Below, piece after piece: positions 15,009-22,755 of a stretch of DNA of 64,000 bases. Origin of the DNA: Streptococcus mitis (GTDB lineage Bacteria; Bacillota; Bacilli; Lactobacillales; Streptococcaceae); the NCBI RefSeq assembly GCF_000722685.1, contig NZ_JPFV01000008.1:62001-126000 (forward strand). Reading direction: 5' to 3'. Both the position numbers and the translations under genes were made by a program. The notes below the pieces were generated by a model. It ran no database searches. It saw only the letters and a list, made by a program, of their open reading frames with translations, and was not told the origin of the DNA. The stretch's first letter is position 1. The number at the start of each line of letters is the position of its first letter.

Positions 15009-15389
15009 TTAAATCAAGAAATCCAAACCAGTTTCCAAGCTTTCTTCGACAGCCTTTTGTAGTGTGGCTAGTGTTTTTTGCCCATCACTTGTCAGGCAGA
15101 TAAAGCTAGAGCGTCTATCTTGATGGCAACATCTTCGACTGATTAAACCGCAATTTTTAGCTTCCAAGCGAGCCACCATCCGAGAAACAGCGCTTGGGCT
15201 TAGATGAAGCTTATCTGGCAGGTCAATCTGGCGTAGAGATTTTTCTTGGGCCAAATCCAGATAGTAGAGCAGGTAGAACTCTTTCAAGGTCAGCCTTTGT
15301 TCGCTTTGCTGGGCAATAGTCTCTTCCAAGAGACCTTCAATTTCTTTCTGACGCCGATTGAAGTCAAACCATTTTTCCAAGTAGGTCAT
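15009..15389 (-). CDS. MarR-family transcriptional regulator
   Basis: A 126-residue MarR-type winged-helix protein. The helix-turn-helix S-L-R-Q-I-D-L-P-D-K-L-H-L-S-P-S-A-V-S-R-M-V lies at about 60-82 and the wing R-R-C-C-H-Q-D-R-R-S-S-F-I at 90-105; adjacent cysteines in the wing could sense redox state. The ATG at 15387-15389 is used because AAGGAG precedes it. It is divergent from lrgAB and upstream of DUF4649-trxA. A shared 15-base motif occurs in its own promoter and the trxA promoter, so it probably represses both. Confidence 0.88.
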   Translation of the reverse strand: MTYLEKWFDFNRRQKEIEGLLEETIAQQSEQRLTLKEFYLLYYLDLAQEKSLRQIDLPDKLHLSPSAVSRMVARLEAKNCGLISRRCCHQDRRSSFICLTSDGQKTLATLQKAVEESLETGLDFLI

Positions 15390-15459
15390 AGTATCTCCTT
15401 TCTTTTTAGAGTTGTAAATAGAAGAAAGTCCATTCACGGACAGTCTCTGCATCACAAGA

Positions 15460-15505
15460 TGATTGCGCATGCAATAATTATACTACTTTTCAAGAAAGCT
15501 GGCAA
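15460..15505 (-). promoter_or_regulatory. marR promoter with overlapping operator
   Basis: Minus-strand TTGCCA (15500-15505) and TATAAT (15477-15482) are 17 bases apart. TGATTGCGCATGCAA (15460-15474, containing ATTGC / GCAAT arms) sits over the predicted transcription start, the classic place for an autorepressor. Confidence 0.75.
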
Positions 15506-15610
15506 GAAAGACGCTGGCATCTTTTATCCTAAATCATGCCTGTTTTCACAAGTCAAGAATTGTTTGTATCCCCTTTCCTCTCTAATTTTCATTATCCCTT
15601 GTGCATTTCC

Positions 15611-15638
15611 TTGAAATTTTCTGAAAAAAGAGTAAACT
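15611..15638 (+). promoter_or_regulatory. lrgAB promoter
   Basis: TTGAAA and TAAACT separated by 16 bases, about 35 bases before the lrgA ATG. The gap to the marR promoter is about 100 bases, and the marR-type motif is not repeated here. Confidence 0.6.
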
Positions 15639-15671
15639 GGTATGCAAGAAGTCTATTTCGTGGAGTTTAGG

Positions 15672-16046
15672 ATGAAATTATATGTTCAATTAATGATTCT
15701 CTTTGTGATTTCTCTAATCGGAGAGGGGATCTCTAGTTTCTTTCATTTGCCCATACCAGGCAGTATTATCGGCTTGATTATTCTTTTTCTAGCCCTACAA
15801 TTCAAGTGGCTGAGAACTAGGCATGTCAACATGGTGGGGAATTTCTTGCTGGCCAATATGACCATTCTCTTTTTACCGCCAGCAGTGGGAATCATGGAGA
15901 AGTTTGATGTGATTGCTCCCTATCTTTTGCCAATTGTTTTGATTGTCTTTTTTGCAGCTGTTATCAATATTATCCTCATAGCCTTGGTAGTTCAGTTCAT
16001 CAAGAGACGGTTTGAGGGAGATTATGAGAAAGGAGATGCCAAATGA
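15672..16046 (+). CDS. lrgA: LrgA/CidA family holin-like membrane protein
   Basis: A 124-residue protein with four hydrophobic segments and the LrgA/CidA motif L-P-I-P-G-S-I-I-G-L. These proteins modulate murein hydrolase activity and autolysis and, with LrgB, export of pyruvate or other small acids has been proposed. The ATG at 15672 follows GGAG; ten upstream codons are rejected because they lack a ribosome site and change the usual positively charged start. The stop overlaps the lrgB start by four bases (ATGA). Confidence 0.9.
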   Translation: MKLYVQLMILFVISLIGEGISSFFHLPIPGSIIGLIILFLALQFKWLRTRHVNMVGNFLLANMTILFLPPAVGIMEKFDVIAPYLLPIVLIVFFAAVINIILIALVVQFIKRRFEGDYEKGDAK

Positions 16047-16738
16047 GTGAATTTGTTTCCAATCCCCTGTTTGGACTTGCCCTGTCTATCCTAGCTTATC
16101 TAGTGGGAATGTTGATTTACAGACGCTTTCCCCATCCATTGACAACGCCCTTGCTTTTGTCAGCTGTATTCATTATCATTTTTCTAAAAGTGACGGGTAT
16201 TTCTTACCAAGATTACTACCAGGGTGGGGTTTATCTGAACAACTTGATTGTCCCATCGACCGTGGCTCTAGGGATTCCCCTTTATAAGAGTTTTCACCTG
16301 ATGAAGCACCATGCTCGGAGTATTCTCTTTGGTAGTCTGCTAGCAGTAGTTGTCAATACCTCTTTCACAGCCCTTGTGGCCAAAATCTTTGGCATGGACT
16401 TTTTCCTAGCCATTTCTCTCTTTCCAAAGTCAGTGACAACCGCCATGGCAGTGGGAATCACAGAAAAATTGCAAGGCTTGACGACCGTGACTTTGGTGGT
16501 TGTAGTGGCGACTGGGATTTTAACCAGTGTTATCGGCCCAACCCTTTTGAAGTGGTTGAAAATTGACGACCCAGTAGCTGTTGGTCTTTCCCTTGGAGGA
16601 ACAGGCCACGCAGTTGGAACGGGGACAGCCTTCCGATACGGCTCTGTAGCAGGAGCCATGGGTGGTTTGGCTATAGGTGTCACCGGTATTCTCTATGTCT
16701 TTGTCAGCCCTATTGTAGCCAGTTTGATATTGAGTTAA
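16043..16738 (+). CDS. lrgB: LrgB/CidB family membrane protein
   Basis: A 231-residue integral membrane protein of the LrgB/CidB/YohK family with about seven hydrophobic segments. Conserved stretches L-F-P-K-S-V-T-T-A-M-A and G-T-G-H-A-V-G-T-G-T-A are visible. It works with LrgA at the membrane in control of autolysis or small-acid transport. Translationally coupled to lrgA by a four-base overlap, and followed by a bidirectional terminator. Confidence 0.92.
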   Translation: MSEFVSNPLFGLALSILAYLVGMLIYRRFPHPLTTPLLLSAVFIIIFLKVTGISYQDYYQGGVYLNNLIVPSTVALGIPLYKSFHLMKHHARSILFGSLLAVVVNTSFTALVAKIFGMDFFLAISLFPKSVTTAMAVGITEKLQGLTTVTLVVVVATGILTSVIGPTLLKWLKIDDPVAVGLSLGGTGHAVGTGTAFRYGSVAGAMGGLAIGVTGILYVFVSPIVASLILS

Positions 16739-16740
16739 AA

Positions 16741-16768
16741 AGCAAGGAATTCGGGTTCCTTGCTTTTT
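16741..16768. terminator. Bidirectional terminator between lrgB and the ABC exporter
   Basis: AGCAAGGAA / TTCCTTGCT 9-bp stem with a TTCGGG loop, T run on the right and A run on the left, serving the two convergent genes. Confidence 0.85.
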
Positions 16769-16789
16769 AAGATCGTATGTTATAGACTA

Positions 16790-18337
16790 TTACTTTTCTT
16801 TGCTTAAGTGGATGACTTGGTCATAGTGTTTTAAGTCTTCTTCCGTGTAGTGGTGAATGACTTCAATGACTGTCTGAGGTAGGGAGAAGAGCAAGTCGCT
16901 AATTTTTCTGCTATTTTCCAAGTCAAGATTGGCCTTAATCTCATCTGCTAAGATGAGTTGGCTATCATGGTAGAGGGCGCGAGCGATTTCTAGGCGTTGT
17001 TTCTCGCCACCAGATAGACTGTCGTTGCTGAGCGTTCGATTTTTCAAATGATATAATCCCGTTTTTTTGAGGATGTAAGTTAAACGTTCCTCCTTTTTAT
17101 CCAGTCCTAGAAGGATATTGTCGTCCAGAGAGAGCGTGTCAAAGTAATGGCTATCTTGGAGGATATAGGAGCTGATGCCCGTGATTTCTTGACGTGACAG
17201 GTTTTGACCAGCAAAGCTAATCTGTCCACTTGTCGGTGTCTCTTCTCCATGAATGATATTGAGCAGGGTTGTTTTACCAGAGCCACTTTCCCCGATAATG
17301 GCAATTTTTTCTCCTTGCTTGATGTGCATGGAAATCGGAGATAAGAGGCTATTCCCATCTTTTTCTAGGGAGATGGTGTTAAGCTGGATAGGGAAAATAT
17401 TTTCTATGCTTCTAGGCGAGATGAAGTCAGACTGACCCAAAAGTTTTTGGTATTTGTTGAGAAGAGTTCGATTCGCTTTTCGGGTGTTGGTAAAATAAGC
17501 CAACTCTTGGAATTGATAGCCGATATTATGGGAAACTAGATAGATGGCCACAAAACTCGCCGCATCTAAATAATTATAGTAGGTCATAAAGCCACCGATG
17601 ACGATTGGTGTGACAGAACAAAAGGCATCGATGCTATTGATCAAGAGACTATTTAAAGTTCGTTGCTTTTCATAGTTAATTTCGGTATCTAGACTGGTTT
17701 GTAATTGCTTTTGATAGCGAGCAAAAAAGTAGTCTTGCCCCTGATAATGGCGAATTTGTTGGCTACCACCAATAAAATTTGTCAAGCTTGCTAAGTAGCT
17801 CTGGTTAATAGTTGACCGCTTTTCAGAAAGTGAATCCAAGCGCTTTGATCCGATAGCACTGCAGAGGACAGGAAAGGAGTAGAAGAGGATGAAAATCAAG
17901 CCTAGGTAAAAATTGGTCCATAGGGCATAAAGAATGGACACAGTGGTGAAGCCAAGAGAAGAAATGATGATGACGGTTGGCTCGATATAGCTTTCTTCTA
18001 GTTGCTTGACGTCGTTTTCTAGGTCAGACAAAATATCCTTTTCATCAATCTCATAACTGTTTAAAAATCGCTTGAAAATAGCACTCTTGATTCCATATTT
18101 GAAGTCAGTAATCAAACGGGCGTAGTAATAACGTTTCCCAGCCAAACCTAGTAAGAGGATGAGATTACCAAGGATTCCTAGAATTAATACTTTCCAAAGA
18201 ATGCCTAGCTCTTGATTGGTAAAACTAGCAACAATATTTTGAACAAGGGCTGGCGTGATAATTGCTTCCAGCCAAGTAATGGCAATAGAAAAGAAGTAAA
18301 GTACGAGGTGCTTCTTAGTAACAAATCTTCTCAGCAT
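16790..18337 (-). CDS. ABC exporter (fused membrane and ATPase domains)
   Basis: A 515-residue half-transporter: a six-helix exporter membrane domain (about 1-290), then an ATPase domain with Walker A G-E-S-G-S-G-K-T-T, signature L-S-G-G-E-K-Q-R-L, Walker B L-I-L-A-D-E and a switch His (V-I-H-H). It should function as a homodimer or with a partner not present here. The substrate cannot be read from sequence; similar stand-alone exporters handle peptides, drugs or lipids. No peptidase C39 domain is fused, which argues against a classical bacteriocin exporter. It lies just downstream of the choline-binding protein locus, but separate terminators suggest independent transcription. Confidence 0.88.
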   Translation of the reverse strand: MLRRFVTKKHLVLYFFSIAITWLEAIITPALVQNIVASFTNQELGILWKVLILGILGNLILLLGLAGKRYYYARLITDFKYGIKSAIFKRFLNSYEIDEKDILSDLENDVKQLEESYIEPTVIIISSLGFTTVSILYALWTNFYLGLIFILFYSFPVLCSAIGSKRLDSLSEKRSTINQSYLASLTNFIGGSQQIRHYQGQDYFFARYQKQLQTSLDTEINYEKQRTLNSLLINSIDAFCSVTPIVIGGFMTYYNYLDAASFVAIYLVSHNIGYQFQELAYFTNTRKANRTLLNKYQKLLGQSDFISPRSIENIFPIQLNTISLEKDGNSLLSPISMHIKQGEKIAIIGESGSGKTTLLNIIHGEETPTSGQISFAGQNLSRQEITGISSYILQDSHYFDTLSLDDNILLGLDKKEERLTYILKKTGLYHLKNRTLSNDSLSGGEKQRLEIARALYHDSQLILADEIKANLDLENSRKISDLLFSLPQTVIEVIHHYTEEDLKHYDQVIHLSKEK

Positions 18338-18477
18338 AAAGAGTTGACCTCCCTATCGATATACATGTAATCAGTTTTAAAGTCATTATACTCCTTTATC
18401 TCAAATACTTCATATAAAAATATAATTTTTGGTGGATATACAATTAAATGACAATGTCAAAATGTAACAGATTAAAT

Positions 18478-18520
18478 AAAAAGCGAACAAAACAGAATTT
18501 GTTGTTTCGATTCGCTTTTT
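18478..18520. terminator. Hairpin terminator of the choline-binding/caspase operon
   Basis: AAAAAGCGAA / TTCGCTTTTT 10-bp stem with a 23-base loop. It is the same stem sequence as in the element at 9736-9893. Located about 90 bases after the stop of the last operon gene (minus strand). Confidence 0.65.
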
Positions 18521-18522
18521 GT

Positions 18523-18608
18523 ATTATCATCTAGATTTTTCTTGTAGCTCTGATAACATTTAGTCTGAGCAGGTACACTAATAGCTGATGGAATAAAATG
18601 TGTACATT
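18523..18608. repeat. 3' flank repeat, copy 1
   Basis: A stretch of about 70 bases (TTGTAGCTCTGATAACATTT onward through GTACACTAATA and the segment before the stop codon) recurs almost unchanged at 20255-20326. The two copies flank the downstream ends of the two choline-binding partner genes and mark the unit of tandem duplication. Confidence 0.75.
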
Positions 18609-18611
18609 AGA

Positions 18612-19694
18612 TTATTTCCAAGCGCCACTGGCATCTACATAGTAACCATCAGGTGTGTAGGTATTGTGAAGCATCTTACCTGATGAAGCAAGGTAATACC
18701 AAGAGCCGCTATCTTTCACCCAGCCTGTTGCCATAGAACCTGAGTTGTTTAGATAATACCAAGATCCACTATCTTTGATCCAACCTGTCGCCATAGAACC
18801 TGAGTCTCTTAGATAATACCAAGAGTGATTATCATATAGCCAGTCACTAGCAATCATAGCTCCTGATGATTTAAAGGCATACCAGTTGCCACCTTGATAG
18901 AGCCAAGTTTGATTGAACATGACTCCTTTATCATTCATAAAGTACCAAGTTCCCTTGTCCTTAACCCAAGCATTTTTAACTAATTGCCCTTGTTTTTGAT
19001 AGTACCAGCTTTCACTGTAATTCTTTTTTAGCCAACTTTCTGCTTTTAGAATCGGATAAAGTATTTTGAAGGCTCCTCCCCCTCTGTAGGAATGACTGAT
19101 AACTCCTGGTTTTTGAAGTTTCAATTCTACATAGTCGTCTTCCCAAGCAAATACTTTTTGACCATTGAGAGTCTCTGGTAAGGTAGCAGTGTAGGTCTTA
19201 GTTTGATAGTCCCATTTTGCATCAAGGTAGGTGTGTTGATCATTTGATTCGTCAATACGGAAGTAACCACTCTTTCCGCCATCATGATACACATCATCTA
19301 CTACTTTAGTGGACCAGGTCTTTACTTCATTTCCGCTCTTGGCTTCTACCTTGATATCTCCTCTATAGCCATAAGGTACATAGAAATTCAGGTAACGTCC
19401 CTTTGTACCGACCATAGATTTGTCCTTTTCTTGACCTAGGAAATTGATAGTCTGATCTTGACCATTGAGACTGACCGTCCATTCGATTTTCTCAGTTTTT
19501 GGCAAATCTAAGACTTTGATATCTACTTCATGGCCATTATCAAATCGGAGAATTTTGCCATCTTGATATTTAACACCACCCTTAATAACCCATTCTTCTT
19601 CCAATTCGAAGGCCTTTCCTGAATGAGGAAAAACTAGTAAAGCTAGACCTGCTAGAGACAAACCAAATAGTGTGATTTTTTTTGATACTTTCAT
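18612..19694 (-). CDS. Secreted choline-binding protein, partner copy 1
   Basis: A 360-residue secreted protein. A signal peptide fills residues 1-28 (cleavage likely after G-K-A). Residues about 30-135 form a beta-rich, Ig-like region, 136-220 a second beta-rich region, and about 228-360 hold six choline-binding repeats (pattern G-S-W-Y-Y-L-x-x-S-G-x-M) that bind teichoic-acid choline on the cell surface. No catalytic motif is recognised. It starts 12 bases after the orphan caspase C-terminus, with AAGGAG overlapping that stop. It is close to 90 percent identical by eye to the copy at 20327-21412, with the repeat region nearly the same at DNA level. Likely binding partner, substrate adaptor or inhibitor of the adjacent caspase (inference). 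Confidence 0.85.
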   Translation of the reverse strand: MKVSKKITLFGLSLAGLALLVFPHSGKAFELEEEWVIKGGVKYQDGKILRFDNGHEVDIKVLDLPKTEKIEWTVSLNGQDQTINFLGQEKDKSMVGTKGRYLNFYVPYGYRGDIKVEAKSGNEVKTWSTKVVDDVYHDGGKSGYFRIDESNDQHTYLDAKWDYQTKTYTATLPETLNGQKVFAWEDDYVELKLQKPGVISHSYRGGGAFKILYPILKAESWLKKNYSESWYYQKQGQLVKNAWVKDKGTWYFMNDKGVMFNQTWLYQGGNWYAFKSSGAMIASDWLYDNHSWYYLRDSGSMATGWIKDSGSWYYLNNSGSMATGWVKDSGSWYYLASSGKMLHNTYTPDGYYVDASGAWK

Positions 19695-19706
19695 TTTCTT
19701 AACTCC

Positions 19707-20250
19707 TTATTTTTGAAATAAAACAAATTGACTGTTTTCTGGATAAACTTCAATATGTTGTTTATGATTTTGTTTTAAGACTTGTTCACGTGAGTAAGAA
19801 TACAATTCGTTTAACGTGATTCTATTGTTATAATTTTGATCAGCAATTAAAGAACCTTGATATTGCTGTACAGGGTTCCATCCTGAACCTAAAGACCAAT
19901 ATTTAGTTGCCAAACTTAAAGCTACGCCGCTAGAGTATTCTGACGAACTTGATGAACAGAGTACCAAAAATTTAGAGTCAATCATCTCACCTGCTTTTTC
20001 GCCACCATTCATATTAGAAAAACCTGATACAAATTCATCTAAATCAAAATATTTCGTAGAGGCTTCTTCATTGGCTTCACCTGTATTATCTTTAGAAATA
20101 ATTGTCCCAGCGTGACAACAATCCAGCATAACCACAAACTTACTTTTGTATTGTTTCAGTATAGATGCCAATTCCCAGCCTGAAAAGGATGTTTTATCGC
20201 TACCAATGGCTATCGTCCCATCTTCTCTTCCATGACAAGTAAGGTAACTA
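19707..20250 (-). pseudogene. Orphan C-terminal part of a second caspase-like (C14) peptidase
   Basis: This frame encodes about 180 residues homologous to the C-terminal half of the intact peptidase at 21425-22669. It begins exactly at the catalytic His block (Y-L-T-C-H-G), continues through the shared segment before the Cys (F-V-V-M-L-D-C-C-H-A-G) and ends in the same N-S-Q-F-V-L-F-Q-K. The signal peptide, choline-binding repeats and first part of the caspase fold are missing; upstream the frame runs into the 3' flank repeat without a start or ribosome site. Between the Cys and the C-terminus it is only about half identical to the intact copy, so it is not a fresh duplication. It may be a decayed gene or a silent cassette. 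Confidence 0.8.
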
Positions 20251-20254
20251 GATT

Positions 20255-20326
20255 TTTTGTAGCTCTGATAACATTTAGTCTGAGCAGGTACACTAATAAC
20301 CGATGGAAAAAAATATGTACTTTAGA
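20255..20326. repeat. 3' flank repeat, copy 2
   Basis: Near-identical to 18523-18608 (shared run TTGTAGCTCTGATAACATTT and GTACACTAATA). Its left side is fused to the truncated caspase frame, giving the duplication junction at about 20250. Confidence 0.75.
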
Positions 20327-21412
20327 TTATTTCCAAGCGCCACTGGCATCTACATAGTAACCATCAGGTGTGTAGGTATTGTGAAGCATCTTACCTGATG
20401 AAGCAAGGTAATACCAAGAGCCGCTATCTTTCACCCAGCCTGTTGCCATAGAACCTGAGTTGTTTAGATAATACCAAGATCCACTATCTTTGATCCAACC
20501 TGTCGCCATAGAACCTGAGTCTTTTAGGTAATACCAAGAGTGATTATCATATAGCCAATCACTAGCAATCATAGCTCCTGATGATTTAAAGGCATACCAG
20601 TTGCCACCTTGATAGAGCCAAGTTTGATTGAACATGATTCCTTTATCATTCATAAAGTACCAAGTTCCCTTGTCCTTAACCCAAGCATTTTGAACTAATT
20701 GTCCTTGTTTTTGATAGTACCAGGTTTCACCGTCACTATTTTTTAGATTTAGCCAGCTTTCTGCTTTTACAATCGGATAAAGTTCTCTGAAGACTCCCCC
20801 CCCTTTGTAGAAATGACTGATAGTCCCTGGTTTTACAAGTTTAATATTATCATACTCCTCTGCCCAAGCAAAGACTTTTTGACCATTGATAGTCTCTGGT
20901 AAGGTAGCAGTGTAGGTCTTAGTTTGATAGTCCCATTTAGTATCAAGGTAGGTGTATTGATCATTTGATTCTTTAATACGATAGTAGCCACTCTTTCCAC
21001 CATTATATACATCATCTACCACTTTAGTGGACCAGGTTTTTACTTCATTTCCGCTCTTGGCCTCGACCTTGATATCTCCTCTATAGCCATAAGGAACATA
21101 GAAATTCAGGTAATGTCCTTCTTCTCCGATATTGGATCTATCCACTTCTTGACTTAGGAAATTGACAGTTTGATCTTGACCATTGAGACTGACCCTCCAC
21201 TCAATTTTCTCAGTTTTTGGTAAATCCAAGACTTTGATATCTATGCTATGACCATTGTTAAATCGAAGAATTTTGTCATCTTGATATACAACTCCTCCTT
21301 TAACACGCCAAACTTCTTTAAGCTCAAAGGCCTTTCCCGAATGAGGGAAAGCTAGTAAAGCTAAACCTGCTAGAGATAAACTAAATAATGTGATTTTTTT
21401 TGATACTTTCAT
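20327..21412 (-). CDS. Secreted choline-binding protein, partner copy 2
   Basis: A 361-residue paralogue of the protein at 18612-19694: signal peptide (1-28), two beta-rich regions, then six choline-binding repeats and the same C-terminal P-D-G-Y-Y-V-D-A-S-G-A-W-K. Differences concentrate in residues about 30-100 and 185-230, while the repeat region is nearly identical, as expected under gene conversion. It begins 12 bases after the stop of the intact caspase gene, with AAGGGG overlapping that stop, so it is translationally coupled to the peptidase. It is retained at the surface by choline. Function unknown; the constant pairing with a caspase C-terminus suggests direct partnership. Confidence 0.85.
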   Translation of the reverse strand: MKVSKKITLFSLSLAGLALLAFPHSGKAFELKEVWRVKGGVVYQDDKILRFNNGHSIDIKVLDLPKTEKIEWRVSLNGQDQTVNFLSQEVDRSNIGEEGHYLNFYVPYGYRGDIKVEAKSGNEVKTWSTKVVDDVYNGGKSGYYRIKESNDQYTYLDTKWDYQTKTYTATLPETINGQKVFAWAEEYDNIKLVKPGTISHFYKGGGVFRELYPIVKAESWLNLKNSDGETWYYQKQGQLVQNAWVKDKGTWYFMNDKGIMFNQTWLYQGGNWYAFKSSGAMIASDWLYDNHSWYYLKDSGSMATGWIKDSGSWYYLNNSGSMATGWVKDSGSWYYLASSGKMLHNTYTPDGYYVDASGAWK

Positions 21413-21424
21413 TTTCTTAACCCC

Positions 21425-22669
21425 TTATTTTTGGAATAAAACAAATTGGCTGTTTTTAGGATAAACTGATACATGTTGCTCTTCGCGAATTTTTGATGCA
21501 TCTTCAAGAACTAGAGGATAAGAGTATTGATACAGTTCCTCTAAAGTGATTTTTCCGTTAGCGTTGGTGTCTGCCATAGGCGAAATCATTCTATTTTGAA
21601 GCGGATCCCAACCTGTACCCATTGCCCAGTATCTAGTGGCAAGACTACCTACTCCGACTGCACTATACGACTCTTCATCCTTACAAGAGGCACATAGTAC
21701 GAGGAACTTAGAATTAAGCATTTCACCATTCTTGCTTGCTACATCTCCTGTTGAGAATCCTGCCAAAAATGCTTGTTCATCAAATCTTTCTTCAGACTTG
21801 GAGGCAACCTTTTTGTCTGGCTTACCTACATCTATAATTGTTCCTGAATAGCAACAATCCAGCATAACCACAAACTTACCTTTATATTGTTTCAGTAGAG
21901 ATGCCAATTCCCAGCCTGAAAATGATGTTTTATCACTACCAATGGCTATCGTCCCATCTTCTCCACCATGACAAGTAAGGTAAAGATAGTTCACATCGCT
22001 TTCGCTAGAAGATTTGAAAAGTTCTTCCATTTTTGCAATAATCTCAGCTTTTGTTTTATCTGGGAACCGAACAACTTTACTAAAGTTTTGGTTACTAAAA
22101 ACCTTTTCCATAGCATTAACATCTGCGATAGGTACAGCGGTTGTTGATGTTTCACCAAGAACTAAGGCACGGCGATTAATCGTTTGTCTTGCTCCACTAC
22201 TAGCAAAGAAATAAGTATCATCTCCAATATTGTGCCAACCTGTCTGCATAGCACCGCTATCAGCTAAATAATATTGTTTCCCTTCGATAGTCTGTAGGCC
22301 AGTTTGCATGACACCGCTAGTATTTAAATAATACCAACTACCAGAAATCAAACACCAGCCTGTTTTCATAGCACCACTATCATCTAGATAATACCAATTT
22401 CCATACTCATTGAACCAACCTGTTTTCATCCAACCTTCACTATCAAAATAGTACCAGGTTTCATTAATCTTTTCCCACCCGTTTTTAGTGTAAGAACCGT
22501 CAGAATGTTTATACCACCAACGGCCATTCGATTGAATCCAACTGCCATTAGAGTGGCTATAAGCCTTGGGAGAAATAGATTCTTGAGCAGAAACTGGACT
22601 ATTTACTGATAGTGATGTCACTAGGCTCAGTAAAGCAACTGATGACAATAAAATTTTTTTCATAATCAT
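21425..22669 (-). CDS. Secreted choline-binding caspase-like peptidase (family C14)
   Basis: A 414-residue secreted protein. Signal peptide 1-28 (V-S-A before Q-E); choline-binding repeats about 40-162; caspase-fold domain about 166-414. The domain starts R-R-A-L-V-L-G, has the catalytic His in T-C-H-G-G-E-D-G (H234) and the catalytic Cys in V-V-M-L-D-C-C-Y-S-G (C273), the spacing of C14 peptidases. A 12-residue loop D-T-N-A-N-G-K-I-T-L-E-E (367-378) has EF-hand spacing, so calcium binding is plausible. The choline repeats come before the enzyme. Rgg divergent upstream; partner gene downstream. It should cleave protein at the cell surface; specificity unknown. Choline-anchored caspases are not something I know as characterised. 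Confidence 0.9.
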   Translation of the reverse strand: MIMKKILLSSVALLSLVTSLSVNSPVSAQESISPKAYSHSNGSWIQSNGRWWYKHSDGSYTKNGWEKINETWYYFDSEGWMKTGWFNEYGNWYYLDDSGAMKTGWCLISGSWYYLNTSGVMQTGLQTIEGKQYYLADSGAMQTGWHNIGDDTYFFASSGARQTINRRALVLGETSTTAVPIADVNAMEKVFSNQNFSKVVRFPDKTKAEIIAKMEELFKSSSESDVNYLYLTCHGGEDGTIAIGSDKTSFSGWELASLLKQYKGKFVVMLDCCYSGTIIDVGKPDKKVASKSEERFDEQAFLAGFSTGDVASKNGEMLNSKFLVLCASCKDEESYSAVGVGSLATRYWAMGTGWDPLQNRMISPMADTNANGKITLEELYQYSYPLVLEDASKIREEQHVSVYPKNSQFVLFQK

Positions 22670-22670
22670 A

Positions 22671-22720
22671 TTGTCCTTTCTATTTTATTTTTGTATAATC
22701 ATATCATAAATAAAAAACAA
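22671..22720. promoter_or_regulatory. Face-to-face overlapping promoters of the caspase operon and rgg
   Basis: Plus strand: TTGTCC (22671-22676), 17 bases, TATAAT (22694-22699), reading into rgg. Minus strand: TTGTTT (22715-22720), 17 bases, TATACA (22692-22697), reading into the caspase gene. The two -10 boxes overlap, so polymerase can occupy only one at a time. The caspase leader would be only about 16 bases long. Confidence 0.7.
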
Positions 22721-22755
22721 GCGTCTTATTTTTTGCAGAAATGGAAGAGGATACT

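Noticed and set aside
16790..18337. Bacteriocin exporter linked to the caspase/choline-binding locus
   Set aside because: No C39 peptidase domain, no double-glycine precursor gene nearby, and a terminator separates the loci.
19357..19365. RGD tripeptide in the choline-binding partners as an integrin ligand
   Set aside because: It lies in a predicted beta region present in both copies; three residues alone are weak evidence.
19707..20171. Treating the orphan caspase C-terminus as an independent gene from its internal Met codon
   Set aside because: The homology and frame extend upstream of that Met through the catalytic His, no ribosome site precedes it, and it lacks a signal peptide; it is better described as a truncated cassette.
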